This document shows positions 1 through 6,969 of a DNA stretch of 64,000 nt, piece after piece. The stretch comes from Clostridiales bacterium (GTDB lineage Bacteria; Bacillota; Clostridia; Christensenellales; Aristaeellaceae), in the NCBI GenBank assembly GCA_004556155.1, contig SFIM01000005.1, positions 47,165 through 111,164 of the forward strand, read 5' to 3'. The stretch's first letter is position 1. Every line of letters starts with the position of its first letter. Position numbers and translations under genes: made by a program. Below the pieces are notes generated by a model that made no database searches, was not told where the DNA came from, and was given only the letters and a program-made list of their open reading frames with translations.

Positions 1-123
1 TACGGCATAGAGCACGCGGCCCGTCTGCGCTTCCAGCACCACGGCTGCCGCCGCGTCCGCGCGCGCATAGCCATTATACAGGAAAGCAATGAAAAAGAAA
101 AGCACGGCGGCGAATCTTTTCAT
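1..123 (-). CDS. dacF: D-alanyl-D-alanine carboxypeptidase, DacF-like (5' part only)
   Basis: Only the first 41 codons lie in the window; the gene runs off the left edge. They encode a signal peptide (KRF followed by a hydrophobic run ending near YNGYARA) and then the start of a penicillin-binding domain, with the EAQTGRVLY segment typical of the N-terminus of PBP5/DacF-family D,D-carboxypeptidases, which trim peptidoglycan pentapeptides outside the membrane. The ATG overlaps the stop of the upstream gerW-like gene by four bases (ATGA), implying translational coupling. In Clostridia a sporulation-type DacF is often next to ytfJ/gerW, so a role in spore cortex or cell-wall trimming is likely. 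The catalytic SxxK is outside the window, so the call rests on the N-terminus and context. Confidence 0.65.
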   Translation of the reverse strand, partial: MKRFAAVLFFFIAFLYNGYARADAAAAVVLEAQTGRVLYAV

Positions 124-524
124 GATTTCTGCGCCTCCGAAGGCTGCGAATCGTCCTTGGTCAACAATTCCTTCAAATCGCCGATGAGCTTTGGGATCAT
201 GGTGACGGTATGCTCCAGCGGCAGCTTGTTCTGCGCGGGCAGCATATGCACACCTTCCGGGCTGAGCACCAGAAAGCCAACCGGCTGCAGCGATACACCC
301 GCGCCAGAACCGCCCGCAAAGGGGCGCGTTGCGTCGGGCTGCGGCAGGTTGTATTCGCCCCCGCCCGCCACAAAGCCAAAGCTGACCTTGGATACCGGTA
401 TGACTGTGCTGCCGCTGCCGGTGACCATCGGTTCGCCGACCACGGTATTTACGTCGATCATATCCTTGATGTTTTCAAGCGCCGTCTGCATAACGCCGCT
501 GATGGGATGAATGGATTCCTGCAT
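120..524 (-). CDS. ytfJ: GerW/YtfJ family sporulation protein
   Basis: A 134-residue protein of the GerW (YtfJ) family. In Bacillus GerW is made in the forespore and is needed for some germinant responses; its biochemistry is unknown. Seen here are the family features: MQTALENIKDMIDVNTVVGEP near the N-terminus, a Gly-rich central region (SFGFVAGGGEY, GGSGAGVSL) and a conserved PVGFLVLSPEGVHML block. The start chosen is the ATG at 524, which has GGAGGTG eight bases upstream; longer readings lack an RBS. It overlaps the end of the upstream DUF2953 gene by 50 bases and the dacF-like gene downstream by four, so the three form one operon. This pairing of DUF2953 and YtfJ is the same as ytfI-ytfJ in Bacillus. 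Confidence 0.9.
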   Translation of the reverse strand: MQESIHPISGVMQTALENIKDMIDVNTVVGEPMVTGSGSTVIPVSKVSFGFVAGGGEYNLPQPDATRPFAGGSGAGVSLQPVGFLVLSPEGVHMLPAQNKLPLEHTVTMIPKLIGDLKELLTKDDSQPSEAQKS

Positions 525-1086
525 CGCGCGCACCTCCTGCCTTCTGCCGCACGTAAAGAATGAAAAGCACGGCAATCAAAAGCAGTTTTCCCAGGCGGCA
601 AAAAAGTATGCAATTGCCGCGTACATGCAATTGCTCGCCCTGGGCGTATTGGGGAAGCATCCGCAAATAATGCAGACATGGAACCTGCCCCAGCATCGCG
701 GTCAGCGCACCGCAGGCAAGGGCGGTCTGAGCGGCGTCGGCCAGGCCTAAATCGATTGTCAGACGAATATCCAAGATGGAGGCAAGCAAATGAAGCGCAC
801 GCTTTCCGATACGCTGTACGCGCTGCTTTGGCAGTTTTATGCGCGATGCGCGTTTGCGTTTCCTGCGATGAAGGACAAATGTATGCATGTGACCATGCCA
901 TTCGCAGCGAAGCAGAAGCTGCTTGTTTTGAATTTGCAGTTGCCAGAAGACCAGCGCGCGCAGGCCGGAAACGCTGAGCAAAAAGTGCCCGCCAGGCAAG
1001 CTGCTCAGGCCATGCCATACAACAAAAAGCCGCATGGATAACGGCGTAATCAGCAACGCCCACAAAAGCATAAACACGGCATACAT
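475..1086 (-). CDS. ytfI: DUF2953 domain membrane protein (YtfI-like)
   Basis: A 203-residue protein with an N-terminal membrane segment (about residues 2-25) and a second hydrophobic segment near the C-terminus (LGKLLLIAVLFILY). Between them is a basic, beta-rich region that matches what is known of DUF2953 proteins, which sit directly before ytfJ in spore formers. The function is unknown; a role in the mother cell or forespore membrane is inferred only from context. The start at 1086 has GGGAGG nine bases upstream. An in-frame ATG at 1137 has no RBS and was not used. The 3' end overlaps gerW by 50 bases in another frame, which is long for an operon overlap but both frames look coding. Confidence 0.65.
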   Translation of the reverse strand: MYAVFMLLWALLITPLSMRLFVVWHGLSSLPGGHFLLSVSGLRALVFWQLQIQNKQLLLRCEWHGHMHTFVLHRRKRKRASRIKLPKQRVQRIGKRALHLLASILDIRLTIDLGLADAAQTALACGALTAMLGQVPCLHYLRMLPQYAQGEQLHVRGNCILFCRLGKLLLIAVLFILYVRQKAGGARDAGIHSSHQRRYADGA

Positions 1087-1191
1087 GGCTTGCAGCCTCC
1101 CGTTGCATCGTAAAACCTGATGAATATCATTGGCCATAAAAGCTGATTTTATGCGACATATCAATTTTTATAAATCGTAAGTATATAATAA

Positions 1192-1226
1192 GAATACCAT
1201 TGTATATATTTTATACAATGGCATTC
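1192..1226 (-). terminator. Rho-independent terminator after the zinc-binding protein gene
   Basis: A 15-base inverted repeat with one mismatch and a five-base loop (GAATACCATTGTATA and its partner) lies just past the stop of the minus-strand zinc-binding protein gene. On the minus strand it is followed by an AT-rich tract (TTATTATATACTT). It probably ends the thrS-zinc protein transcript before the DUF2953 gene. Confidence 0.6.
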
Positions 1227-1252
1227 AAATTTTATATTGTTTATTTCAATTA

Positions 1253-2161
1253 TTACTCAAGTGCATTCTTCAAAACATAAGCGTTGTCCAGCATCCGTGC
1301 TTCGTAGGTATCCAGCGTTGCTTCGCCGGTTACGATCGGATCCAGCTCATACACGCCTGCGCCAGTTTCCTGCGAGATGGTCTGCGCAGCCACGGATGAG
1401 CTGCCAGGCTCGGTAAACAGTGGCGGATTACCTAACGCACGCACCGTCTCAATCACCTCATGCAGCGCCTTGGGCGACAGGCTGTCCTCGTGCTCATCGC
1501 TCATGACAGCGGCGATATGCAGGCCATATGCGCGGGCAAAATAGGGAAACGCCTCATGGAATGTGACGATGCTCCTGCCGGAATCGGGTGCAAGCAGCTC
1601 CATAATCTGTGCATCCAACGCAGCCAATCGTTCGCAGTAAGCCTGCGCGTTAGACGTAATCTTATCCGCCTGCGCGGGCATCATCGCCGCAGCGCTTTGC
1701 ACAATGGTCTGCACAATCTGGATGGCATTCTGCGCGTCCAGCCAGGTATGGGCGTTGTAGGCTTCCCCATCCTCATCGTGATGGTGGTGATGGGCCTCCT
1801 CATGCTCATCCTCGGCAATCAGATCAATGCCAGCAGAGCAATCTACTACCGGCAGATTGGGGAACTGCGCCTGCACATCCCCCAAATAGTTTTCCATTCC
1901 CGCGCCGCAGACAATCAGCATATCCGCCTTGGCAAGCTTCATCATATCGCTGGCTAATAGCTGATAATCATGCAAACAGCCGGTAGACGGCGTCGTCATA
2001 CAGGATACCGTCACACCGTCCACACCGTCAAAGACATTGAGCGCGAATATATACAGGGGGTAAAAAGAAGTCATCACCTGAACCTGCCCCGCCGAAGCGG
2101 AGCAGGCACAGGCGATGAACATCATACTAAGCGCTACAAGCAGCGCCAGCATTTTTTTCAT
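1253..2161 (-). CDS. znuA: Zinc (metal) ABC transporter substrate-binding lipoprotein
   Basis: A 302-residue cluster A-I metal-binding protein (ZnuA/AdcA type), which captures Zn2+ outside the membrane and hands it to a ZnuBC-type permease. Seen: a lipoprotein-like signal peptide (hydrophobic run ending FIACAC), metal ligands in the expected order, and a His-rich flexible loop (HEEAHHHHHDED, about residues 122-133) directly before NAHTWLD, typical of zinc rather than manganese binders. Later come FHEAFPYFARAYGL and LFTEPGSSS, both family motifs. RBS GGAGGAATC precedes the ATG. It lies only 14 bases after thrS with no terminator between them, so it probably shares the thrS transcript. No permease or ATPase gene for zinc is in the window, so it is an orphan here. 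Confidence 0.88.
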   Translation of the reverse strand: MKKMLALLVALSMMFIACACSASAGQVQVMTSFYPLYIFALNVFDGVDGVTVSCMTTPSTGCLHDYQLLASDMMKLAKADMLIVCGAGMENYLGDVQAQFPNLPVVDCSAGIDLIAEDEHEEAHHHHHDEDGEAYNAHTWLDAQNAIQIVQTIVQSAAAMMPAQADKITSNAQAYCERLAALDAQIMELLAPDSGRSIVTFHEAFPYFARAYGLHIAAVMSDEHEDSLSPKALHEVIETVRALGNPPLFTEPGSSSVAAQTISQETGAGVYELDPIVTGEATLDTYEARMLDNAYVLKNALE

Positions 2162-2175
2162 GATTCCTCCAATGG

Positions 2176-4122
2176 TCAGCGCGCTTTGGAGTCGATCTCC
2201 TCACGCAGCTTGGCGATAATGTCCGCTACGGGCATCGCGCCGAAGTTTTCGTTCTTGCGGGAGCGCAGCGCGGCAGTGCCGTTCTCTACTTCCTGATCGC
2301 CCAGCACCAGCATGTAGGGAATCTTCTGGGTCTGCGCCTCGCGCACCTTGAAGCCGATCTTCTCGTTGCGATCGTCTACGCTTACGCGCATGCCCTCTTT
2401 TTCCAAACGATCCTTGAGCTGATAGGCGTAATCGTCCGCGCGGTTGGTGATGGTCATGATGCGTACCTGCTCGGGAGCCAGCCACAGTGGGAAGGCGCCG
2501 GCGTACTTTTCAATCAGATAGGCCAGCGTGCGCTCGTAGCAGCCCAGGGAGGTACGATGGATGATATAGGGATGCTTCTTCTGGCCGTCCGCATCGGTAT
2601 ATTCCATGCCGAAGCGCTGTGCCAGCAGCATGTCGATCTGGATGGTTACCAGCGTGTCTTCCTTGCCGAACACGTTCTTGTACTGGATATCCAGCTTGGG
2701 GCCGTAGAAGGCGGCCTCGTCGATGCCGATGGTATACTTGACGCCCAGGTGATCCAGGATCTTGCCCATTACAGCCTGCGCTTCATTCCACTGCTCCGCC
2801 GTTCCCTCATACTTGTTCTTGGGATTGGCAGGATCCCACTGAGAGAAGCGGAAGGTGCAGTCTTCCAGCAGGCCGACCGTGCCCAGGAAGTACTTGGCCA
2901 GCTCCAGGCAGCCCTTGAATTCTTCTTCCAGCTGATCAGGGCGCAGGATGTAATGACCCTCGGAAATGGTGAACTGACGCACGCGGATCAGGCCGTGCAT
3001 TTCGCCCGAATCCTCATTGCGGAACAGCGTGGAGGTTTCGGTCAGGCGCATGGGCAAATCACGATAGGAGCGCGCACGATTGAGAAACACCTGATACTGG
3101 AAGGGGCAGGTCATCGGGCGCAGGGCGAAGCACTCCTTGGTTTCATCGTTCGGATCGCCCATCACGAACATGCCGTCCAGATAATGATCCCAATGGCCGG
3201 AGATTTTATACAGCTCGCGCTTGGCAAAATACGGGGTCTTGGTCAGCTGGCAGCCGCGGGTCTGCTCCACATCCTCCACCCAGCGCTGCAGAAGCTGCAC
3301 CACGCGCGCGCCCTTGGGCAGCAGAATAGGCAGGCCCTGGCCGATGCAATCCACGGTGGTAAAGTATTCCAGCTCACGGCCAAGCTTGTTGTGGTCACGC
3401 TTGCGAGCCTCCTCCTGCTGCTGCAGGTAGGCTTCCATTTCAGCCTTATCATAGAAGGCCGTGCCATACACGCGCTGAAGCATCTTGTTCTTTTCGCTGC
3501 CGCGCCAATACGCGCCGGCAAGGGAGGTAAGCTTGAAGGCCTTGACCTTGCCGGTGGAGGCCAGGTGCGGGCCGGCGCACAGATCCACAAAGTCGCCTTG
3601 ACGATAGAAGGAAATCGTCGCATCCTCAGGCAGATCGTTGATCAGCTCTACCTTGTAGGGTTCGTCCTTTTCCTGCATCAGGGCAATAGCCTCTGCACGG
3701 GGCAGTTCAAAGCGTTCAATGCGGTCGTTGCGCTTGATGATGTGGGACATTTCCTTTTCTACTTCGCGCAGGAAATCGTTGGTAAAGGGCTCCTCAGTGT
3801 CGAAATCGTAGTAGAAGCCGTTATCGATAGCCGGGCCGATGGCCAGCTTGACATTGGGGCGCAGCTTCTTAACGGCCTCGGCCAGCACATGGGAAGCCGT
3901 GTGGCGCAGCACGCGCTTGGCATCGTCGTCCGCAAAGGTCAGAAATTCCACTTCGCAGTCATGATCCAGTGTGCGCCACATTTCCATAATCTGGCCGTCC
4001 ACACGGGCGCAGAGCGCGTCCTTTTTCAGCTGTTGGCTGATCTTACCGGCGATATCCAGCAGGGACAGGCCGTTTTCAAATTCTCTTTGTTCACCCTTCA
4101 GAGTAAGCAGCATGCGTTTCAT
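2176..4122 (-). CDS. thrS: Threonyl-tRNA synthetase
   Basis: A 648-residue class II aminoacyl-tRNA synthetase that charges tRNA-Thr in the cytoplasm. Domains in order: TGS-like N-terminus (about 1-60), editing domain with HTASHVL and its distal Cys region (about 70-235), catalytic core with the zinc-binding Cys in RPMTCPFQYQ and motif 2 FRNEDSGEMHGLIRVRQF, and an anticodon-binding C-terminal domain (from about residue 540). Length is standard. It starts at an ATG with AAGGAGG upstream and is preceded by a T-box leader with a Thr specifier, so it responds to uncharged tRNA-Thr. The orphan zinc-binding gene follows closely; ThrRS itself uses zinc to recognise threonine. Confidence 0.98.
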   Translation of the reverse strand: MKRMLLTLKGEQREFENGLSLLDIAGKISQQLKKDALCARVDGQIMEMWRTLDHDCEVEFLTFADDDAKRVLRHTASHVLAEAVKKLRPNVKLAIGPAIDNGFYYDFDTEEPFTNDFLREVEKEMSHIIKRNDRIERFELPRAEAIALMQEKDEPYKVELINDLPEDATISFYRQGDFVDLCAGPHLASTGKVKAFKLTSLAGAYWRGSEKNKMLQRVYGTAFYDKAEMEAYLQQQEEARKRDHNKLGRELEYFTTVDCIGQGLPILLPKGARVVQLLQRWVEDVEQTRGCQLTKTPYFAKRELYKISGHWDHYLDGMFVMGDPNDETKECFALRPMTCPFQYQVFLNRARSYRDLPMRLTETSTLFRNEDSGEMHGLIRVRQFTISEGHYILRPDQLEEEFKGCLELAKYFLGTVGLLEDCTFRFSQWDPANPKNKYEGTAEQWNEAQAVMGKILDHLGVKYTIGIDEAAFYGPKLDIQYKNVFGKEDTLVTIQIDMLLAQRFGMEYTDADGQKKHPYIIHRTSLGCYERTLAYLIEKYAGAFPLWLAPEQVRIMTITNRADDYAYQLKDRLEKEGMRVSVDDRNEKIGFKVREAQTQKIPYMLVLGDQEVENGTAALRSRKNENFGAMPVADIIAKLREEIDSKAR

Positions 4123-4357
4123 CCTCCTTGCAAATAAAAAAGCACTCGATCCCCGTCATACAGGGACGAATGCAGCCTTCGCATCCGCGGTTCCACCCTT
4201 GTTGTTGTAAAACCACTCGTTCAGCGCTGTAACGGGCGCGTCCCGCATTGATCGGGCGGTGGTATCCATCCGCATTTCCCCTGCGCACGCTTTCAGCCAA
4301 TGGCGCACACTCTCTTTCGGTTCCCTGCGGCGGCATGTCCGCCTTCATCTCAAGGAT
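4123..4357 (-). promoter_or_regulatory. T-box riboswitch leader of thrS (Thr specifier ACC)
   Basis: On the minus strand the leader carries the T-box core AAGGGTGGAACCGCGG (4185-4200), which pairs with the 3' end of uncharged tRNA. The terminator hairpin is at 4142-4173 with a U-run at 4136-4141. Stem I signatures are present (AGAGAG followed by a GC-rich distal arm), and the probable specifier codon is ACC at 4261-4263, read as GGAUACCA. When tRNA-Thr is uncharged the antiterminator should form and thrS be transcribed. Specifier placement is by eye and not by a covariance model. Confidence 0.9.
4136..4173 (-). terminator. T-box regulated terminator before thrS
   Basis: GCATTCG-TCCC pairs with GGGG-ATCGAGTGC (one bulged base) and is followed on the minus strand by six U. 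It lies between the T-box core and the thrS RBS, as expected for the competing terminator of a T-box switch. Confidence 0.8.
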
Positions 4358-4363
4358 ATGGGT

Positions 4364-4392
4364 AGTATACCCCCGCCTTTGGGGTTTGTCAA
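4364..4392 (-). promoter_or_regulatory. SigA promoter of the thrS leader
   Basis: TTGACA (4387-4392) and TATACT (4364-4369) are 17 bases apart on the minus strand, giving a start near 4357. The -35 element overlaps the stop codon of the upstream marR gene (the TGA is inside TTGACA), and the spacer contains a short ACCCC/GGGGT inverted repeat. Confidence 0.8.
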
Positions 4393-4826
4393 TCCCTTAT
4401 TTCGTCTTTTGCACGTAAATTTTCGCTGATTTTCTCAATGCAGCGGCAAAAAGCGTCCAATTCCTCCTGTGAAATGCCCTCCAGCATCAACTGATTTAGC
4501 CGCTCGATATCCTGCTGACAGATTTGCAGCTCCTGCTTCCCGCGTTCAGTGATATACACCCGGTTGCAGCGGGTATCAGCAGTATCCGCGCGGCGGCGGA
4601 TCAGCCCAGCGCTTTCCATCCGCTTGAAGGAGGCTGCAATGGAAGCAGGCGTTACCCCTGCGCTGTCGGCCATCTGTTTTTGTGAGCAGCCAGGATGCGC
4701 GCTGATATAGCTGAGCATCTCAGGTTGGCCCAGGTGCAATCCGCGGCGCAGCAGCACGCGGCGCATGCGCGCACGGCGCAGAGCCATCATCTTTTCACAG
4801 CGATCCGCCGCAGCGTTGCTTTCCAT
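4389..4826 (-). CDS. MarR family transcriptional regulator
   Basis: A 145-residue winged-helix repressor of the MarR family. The DNA-binding part runs from about residue 35 to 100: GLHLGQPEMLSYISAHPGCS, then QKQMADSAGVTPASIAASFKR as recognition helices and RRRADTADTRCNRVYITERG as the wing with its conserved Asp-Arg. The ends form the dimer helices. The ligand and targets are unknown. It has a perfect consensus promoter with a dyad at the -10 and probably represses itself and perhaps the divergent isomerase-like gene at 4968. RBS GGAGAAAG precedes the ATG at 4826. thrS lies downstream on the same strand but has its own promoter. Confidence 0.9.
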   Translation of the reverse strand: MESNAAADRCEKMMALRRARMRRVLLRRGLHLGQPEMLSYISAHPGCSQKQMADSAGVTPASIAASFKRMESAGLIRRRADTADTRCNRVYITERGKQELQICQQDIERLNQLMLEGISQEELDAFCRCIEKISENLRAKDEIRD

Positions 4827-4861
4827 AAATCTTTCTCCATCATCAACCGTTTATCTGTTAG

Positions 4862-4899
4862 ACGTTTAATATTATATCGTCAAACTATATATTTGTCAA
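4862..4899 (-). promoter_or_regulatory. Consensus promoter of marR with overlapping dyad
   Basis: On the minus strand TTGACA (4894-4899), a 17-base spacer and TATAAT (4871-4876) match the SigA consensus exactly. An imperfect dyad (GACGTTTAA...ATATCGTC, 4861-4881) covers the -10 element and the start site, a normal place for an autorepressing MarR protein to bind. The operator role is inferred. Confidence 0.75.
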
Positions 4900-4967
4900 C
4901 CAGCGGCAGGAATGCGCGCATCCATGTCGAAATAAATACCAACTACTTGCAAAGGAGCAATGCTTTT

Positions 4968-5810
4968 ATGTCTGCTTTCCCCATCGGCGTTATGCTGGAT
5001 TCCTTCCGCAAGCCCTGGACTGAAGCGCTGGATATTGCCTGTGAGCTGGGCGCATCCGGCATTCAGGCCCATGGCGGTCATGGTCTGCTGGCCGTTAAAA
5101 CCGTTACCCCCGCCGTGAAGAAAGAGTTTATGGCGCAGATGCGCGATCACGGCCTGGTTGTTTCCGCCATCTGCGGCGACCTGGGCAAGGGCTTTGGCAA
5201 TCCGGAGCTCAACCCCGAGCTGATTGAAACCTCCAAGCGCATTCTGGACATGGCCAAGGAGCTGGGCACGGATATCGTAACCACCCACATTGGCGTTGTT
5301 CCCCAGGATCCTGCGCATCCGCGCTATCACATCATGCAGGATGCCTGCGGCGAGCTGGCCGAATATGCCGACAGCCTGAACGCGCACTTTGCCGTTGAAA
5401 CCGGCCCTGAAACCGCGAAGGTGCTGTGCGGCTTCCTGGATAGCCTGCATTCTACCGGCGTATCGGTCAATATGGACCCCGCAAACCTTGTGATGGTAAC
5501 GGGTGACGATCCTGTCCGGGCCGTGCATACGCTGAAAAAGTACATCGTACACACCCATGCCAAGGATGGCCGCAAGCTGCTGGATCGCAACCCCGAAATC
5601 ATCTATCATGTGATCACCCCGCAAGAGCCGGTAACGGACAAGGCCTTCATCGAGGTGCCGCTGGGCGCGGGCAGCGTGCCCTTCAAGGAATACCTGGATG
5701 CGTTGCGCGAGATCGGCTTCAATGGCTTCCTGACCATTGAGCGTGAAGTGGGCGAGAATCCTGTAGCCGATATCCGCATGGCAGCGAACTTCCTGCGCAA
5801 GTTCTTCTGA
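4968..5810 (+). CDS. Sugar phosphate isomerase/epimerase family TIM-barrel protein
   Basis: A 280-residue member of the xylose isomerase-like TIM-barrel superfamily (AP endonuclease family 2 fold), which includes metal-dependent sugar epimerases, isomerases and related enzymes. Likely metal ligands are visible in order: Glu in FAVETGPE, Asp in VNMDPANL, His in VHTHAKDGR, and Glu in FLTIERE. The substrate cannot be read from the sequence. The ATG at 4968 is chosen because AAAGGAG lies ten bases upstream and the family begins there; a longer frame running back into marR is spurious. It is divergent from marR and ends before a strong bidirectional terminator, so it is monocistronic. Confidence 0.85.
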   Translation: MSAFPIGVMLDSFRKPWTEALDIACELGASGIQAHGGHGLLAVKTVTPAVKKEFMAQMRDHGLVVSAICGDLGKGFGNPELNPELIETSKRILDMAKELGTDIVTTHIGVVPQDPAHPRYHIMQDACGELAEYADSLNAHFAVETGPETAKVLCGFLDSLHSTGVSVNMDPANLVMVTGDDPVRAVHTLKKYIVHTHAKDGRKLLDRNPEIIYHVITPQEPVTDKAFIEVPLGAGSVPFKEYLDALREIGFNGFLTIEREVGENPVADIRMAANFLRKFF

Positions 5811-5846
5811 TTTCATTGCATTCAGAAAGCAAGCATAGATAAATCA

Positions 5847-5892
5847 AATCCCCCTTTGCCGGCGTTTTCGGACAAAGGGGGATTGATTTTGT
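5847..5892. terminator. Bidirectional terminator between the isomerase-like gene and mnmA
   Basis: A perfect 12-base stem (AATCCCCCTTTG and CAAAGGGGGATT) with a 14-base loop lies between convergent genes. T-rich tracts follow on the plus strand, and the A-rich flank serves the minus strand. Confidence 0.9.
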
Positions 5893-5907
5893 TATGCAAA
5901 ATTGATC

Positions 5908-6969
5908 TTAATGATAATACTCCGCAATGATGCCGCCGCCCAGGCAGACATCGCCCTGATAGATCACCAGGCTTTGTCCAGGCGTAACTGCGCGCTGCGC
6001 CTCGGCAAATTCTACAATCGCGCCATTTTCGTCCATCTCGCGCAGCGTAGCGCGCTGATCGGGCTGGCGATAGCGCGTTTTGACGCCATATTCCTGCTGT
6101 GTTTTCGCAGGCTCGTCAATCCAGGTTAGCTGCTCAATTCGCGCGGCACGACTATACAGCAAAGGATGGTCTTCGCCCTGCGCCACGATCAGACGGTTGT
6201 TTTGCAGATCCTTCTCCACCACAAAATAGCTGCGGCCATCGCCATGCCCGCCGATGCCCAGCCCCCGGCGCTGTCCCAGGGTGTAGTACATCAGCCCGTC
6301 ATGCCGGCCAACAACCTCGCCGTCCACCGTAACCATATCGCCCGGCTGTGCGGGCAGATACTGGCTGAGGAAGGGCTTGAAATGCCGCTCACCGATGAAG
6401 CAAATACCGGTAGAATCCTTCTTCTTTGCCACGGGCAGGCCGTTTTGCAGGGCGATTTCGCGCACCTCCGCCTTGGTCATACCGCCAACAGGAAAGATGG
6501 CCTTTTTTAGCTGCTGCTGATGGAGCATATATAGAAAGTAGCTTTGCTCCTTATTGGGATCTACGCCCTTTAGCAGCTGCCCCTGCTCGTTGGTCTGCAC
6601 AAAATGGCCCGTGGCAATCTTTTCTGCCCCCAGCTGCATGGCAAAATCGAGAAACGCCTTGAACTTAATCTCCCGGTTACACAATACATCCGGGTTGGGC
6701 GTACGGCCAGCCTTATATTCATTCAAAAACAGCGTGAAAACACGATCCCAATATTGCTTGGCAAAATTGACGGAATAGTATGGAATATCAATCTGCTCGC
6801 ACACCTGCTGCACATCGCGCCAGTCGCCTTCGGAAGTGCATACGCCGTCTTCGTCCTTTTCCTCCCAGTTTTTCATAAAGACGCCGATCACATCATAGCC
6901 TGCACGCTTGAGCAGCAACGCCGAAACCGCCGAATCCACACCGCCGGACATGCCTACCACAACCCGCAT
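5908..6969 (-). CDS. mnmA: tRNA 2-thiouridylase MnmA
   Basis: A 353-residue enzyme that places sulfur on U34 of tRNA-Lys, Glu and Gln using ATP and a persulfide donor. The PP-loop GMSGGVDSA is at residues 7-15. The two catalytic cysteines are in NPDVLCNREIKF and in STGICFIGER, and the C-terminal beta-barrel domain is complete. Length is normal. The ATG follows directly on the TAA of the HAD-Tmk fusion gene (TAAATG), and a G-rich RBS lies within the end of that gene, so the two are co-translated. No cysteine desulfurase gene is nearby. Its tRNA-Gln and tRNA-Glu substrates include anticodon types other than the CUG and CUC tRNAs found later in this window. Confidence 0.97.
   Translation of the reverse strand: MRVVVGMSGGVDSAVSALLLKRAGYDVIGVFMKNWEEKDEDGVCTSEGDWRDVQQVCEQIDIPYYSVNFAKQYWDRVFTLFLNEYKAGRTPNPDVLCNREIKFKAFLDFAMQLGAEKIATGHFVQTNEQGQLLKGVDPNKEQSYFLYMLHQQQLKKAIFPVGGMTKAEVREIALQNGLPVAKKKDSTGICFIGERHFKPFLSQYLPAQPGDMVTVDGEVVGRHDGLMYYTLGQRRGLGIGGHGDGRSYFVVEKDLQNNRLIVAQGEDHPLLYSRAARIEQLTWIDEPAKTQQEYGVKTRYRQPDQRATLREMDENGAIVEFAEAQRAVTPGQSLVIYQGDVCLGGGIIAEYYH

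Noticed and set aside
2557..4137. A 526-codon plus-strand frame opposite thrS
   Set aside because: It runs antisense to thrS, which has complete class II motifs and a T-box; same artefact of base composition.
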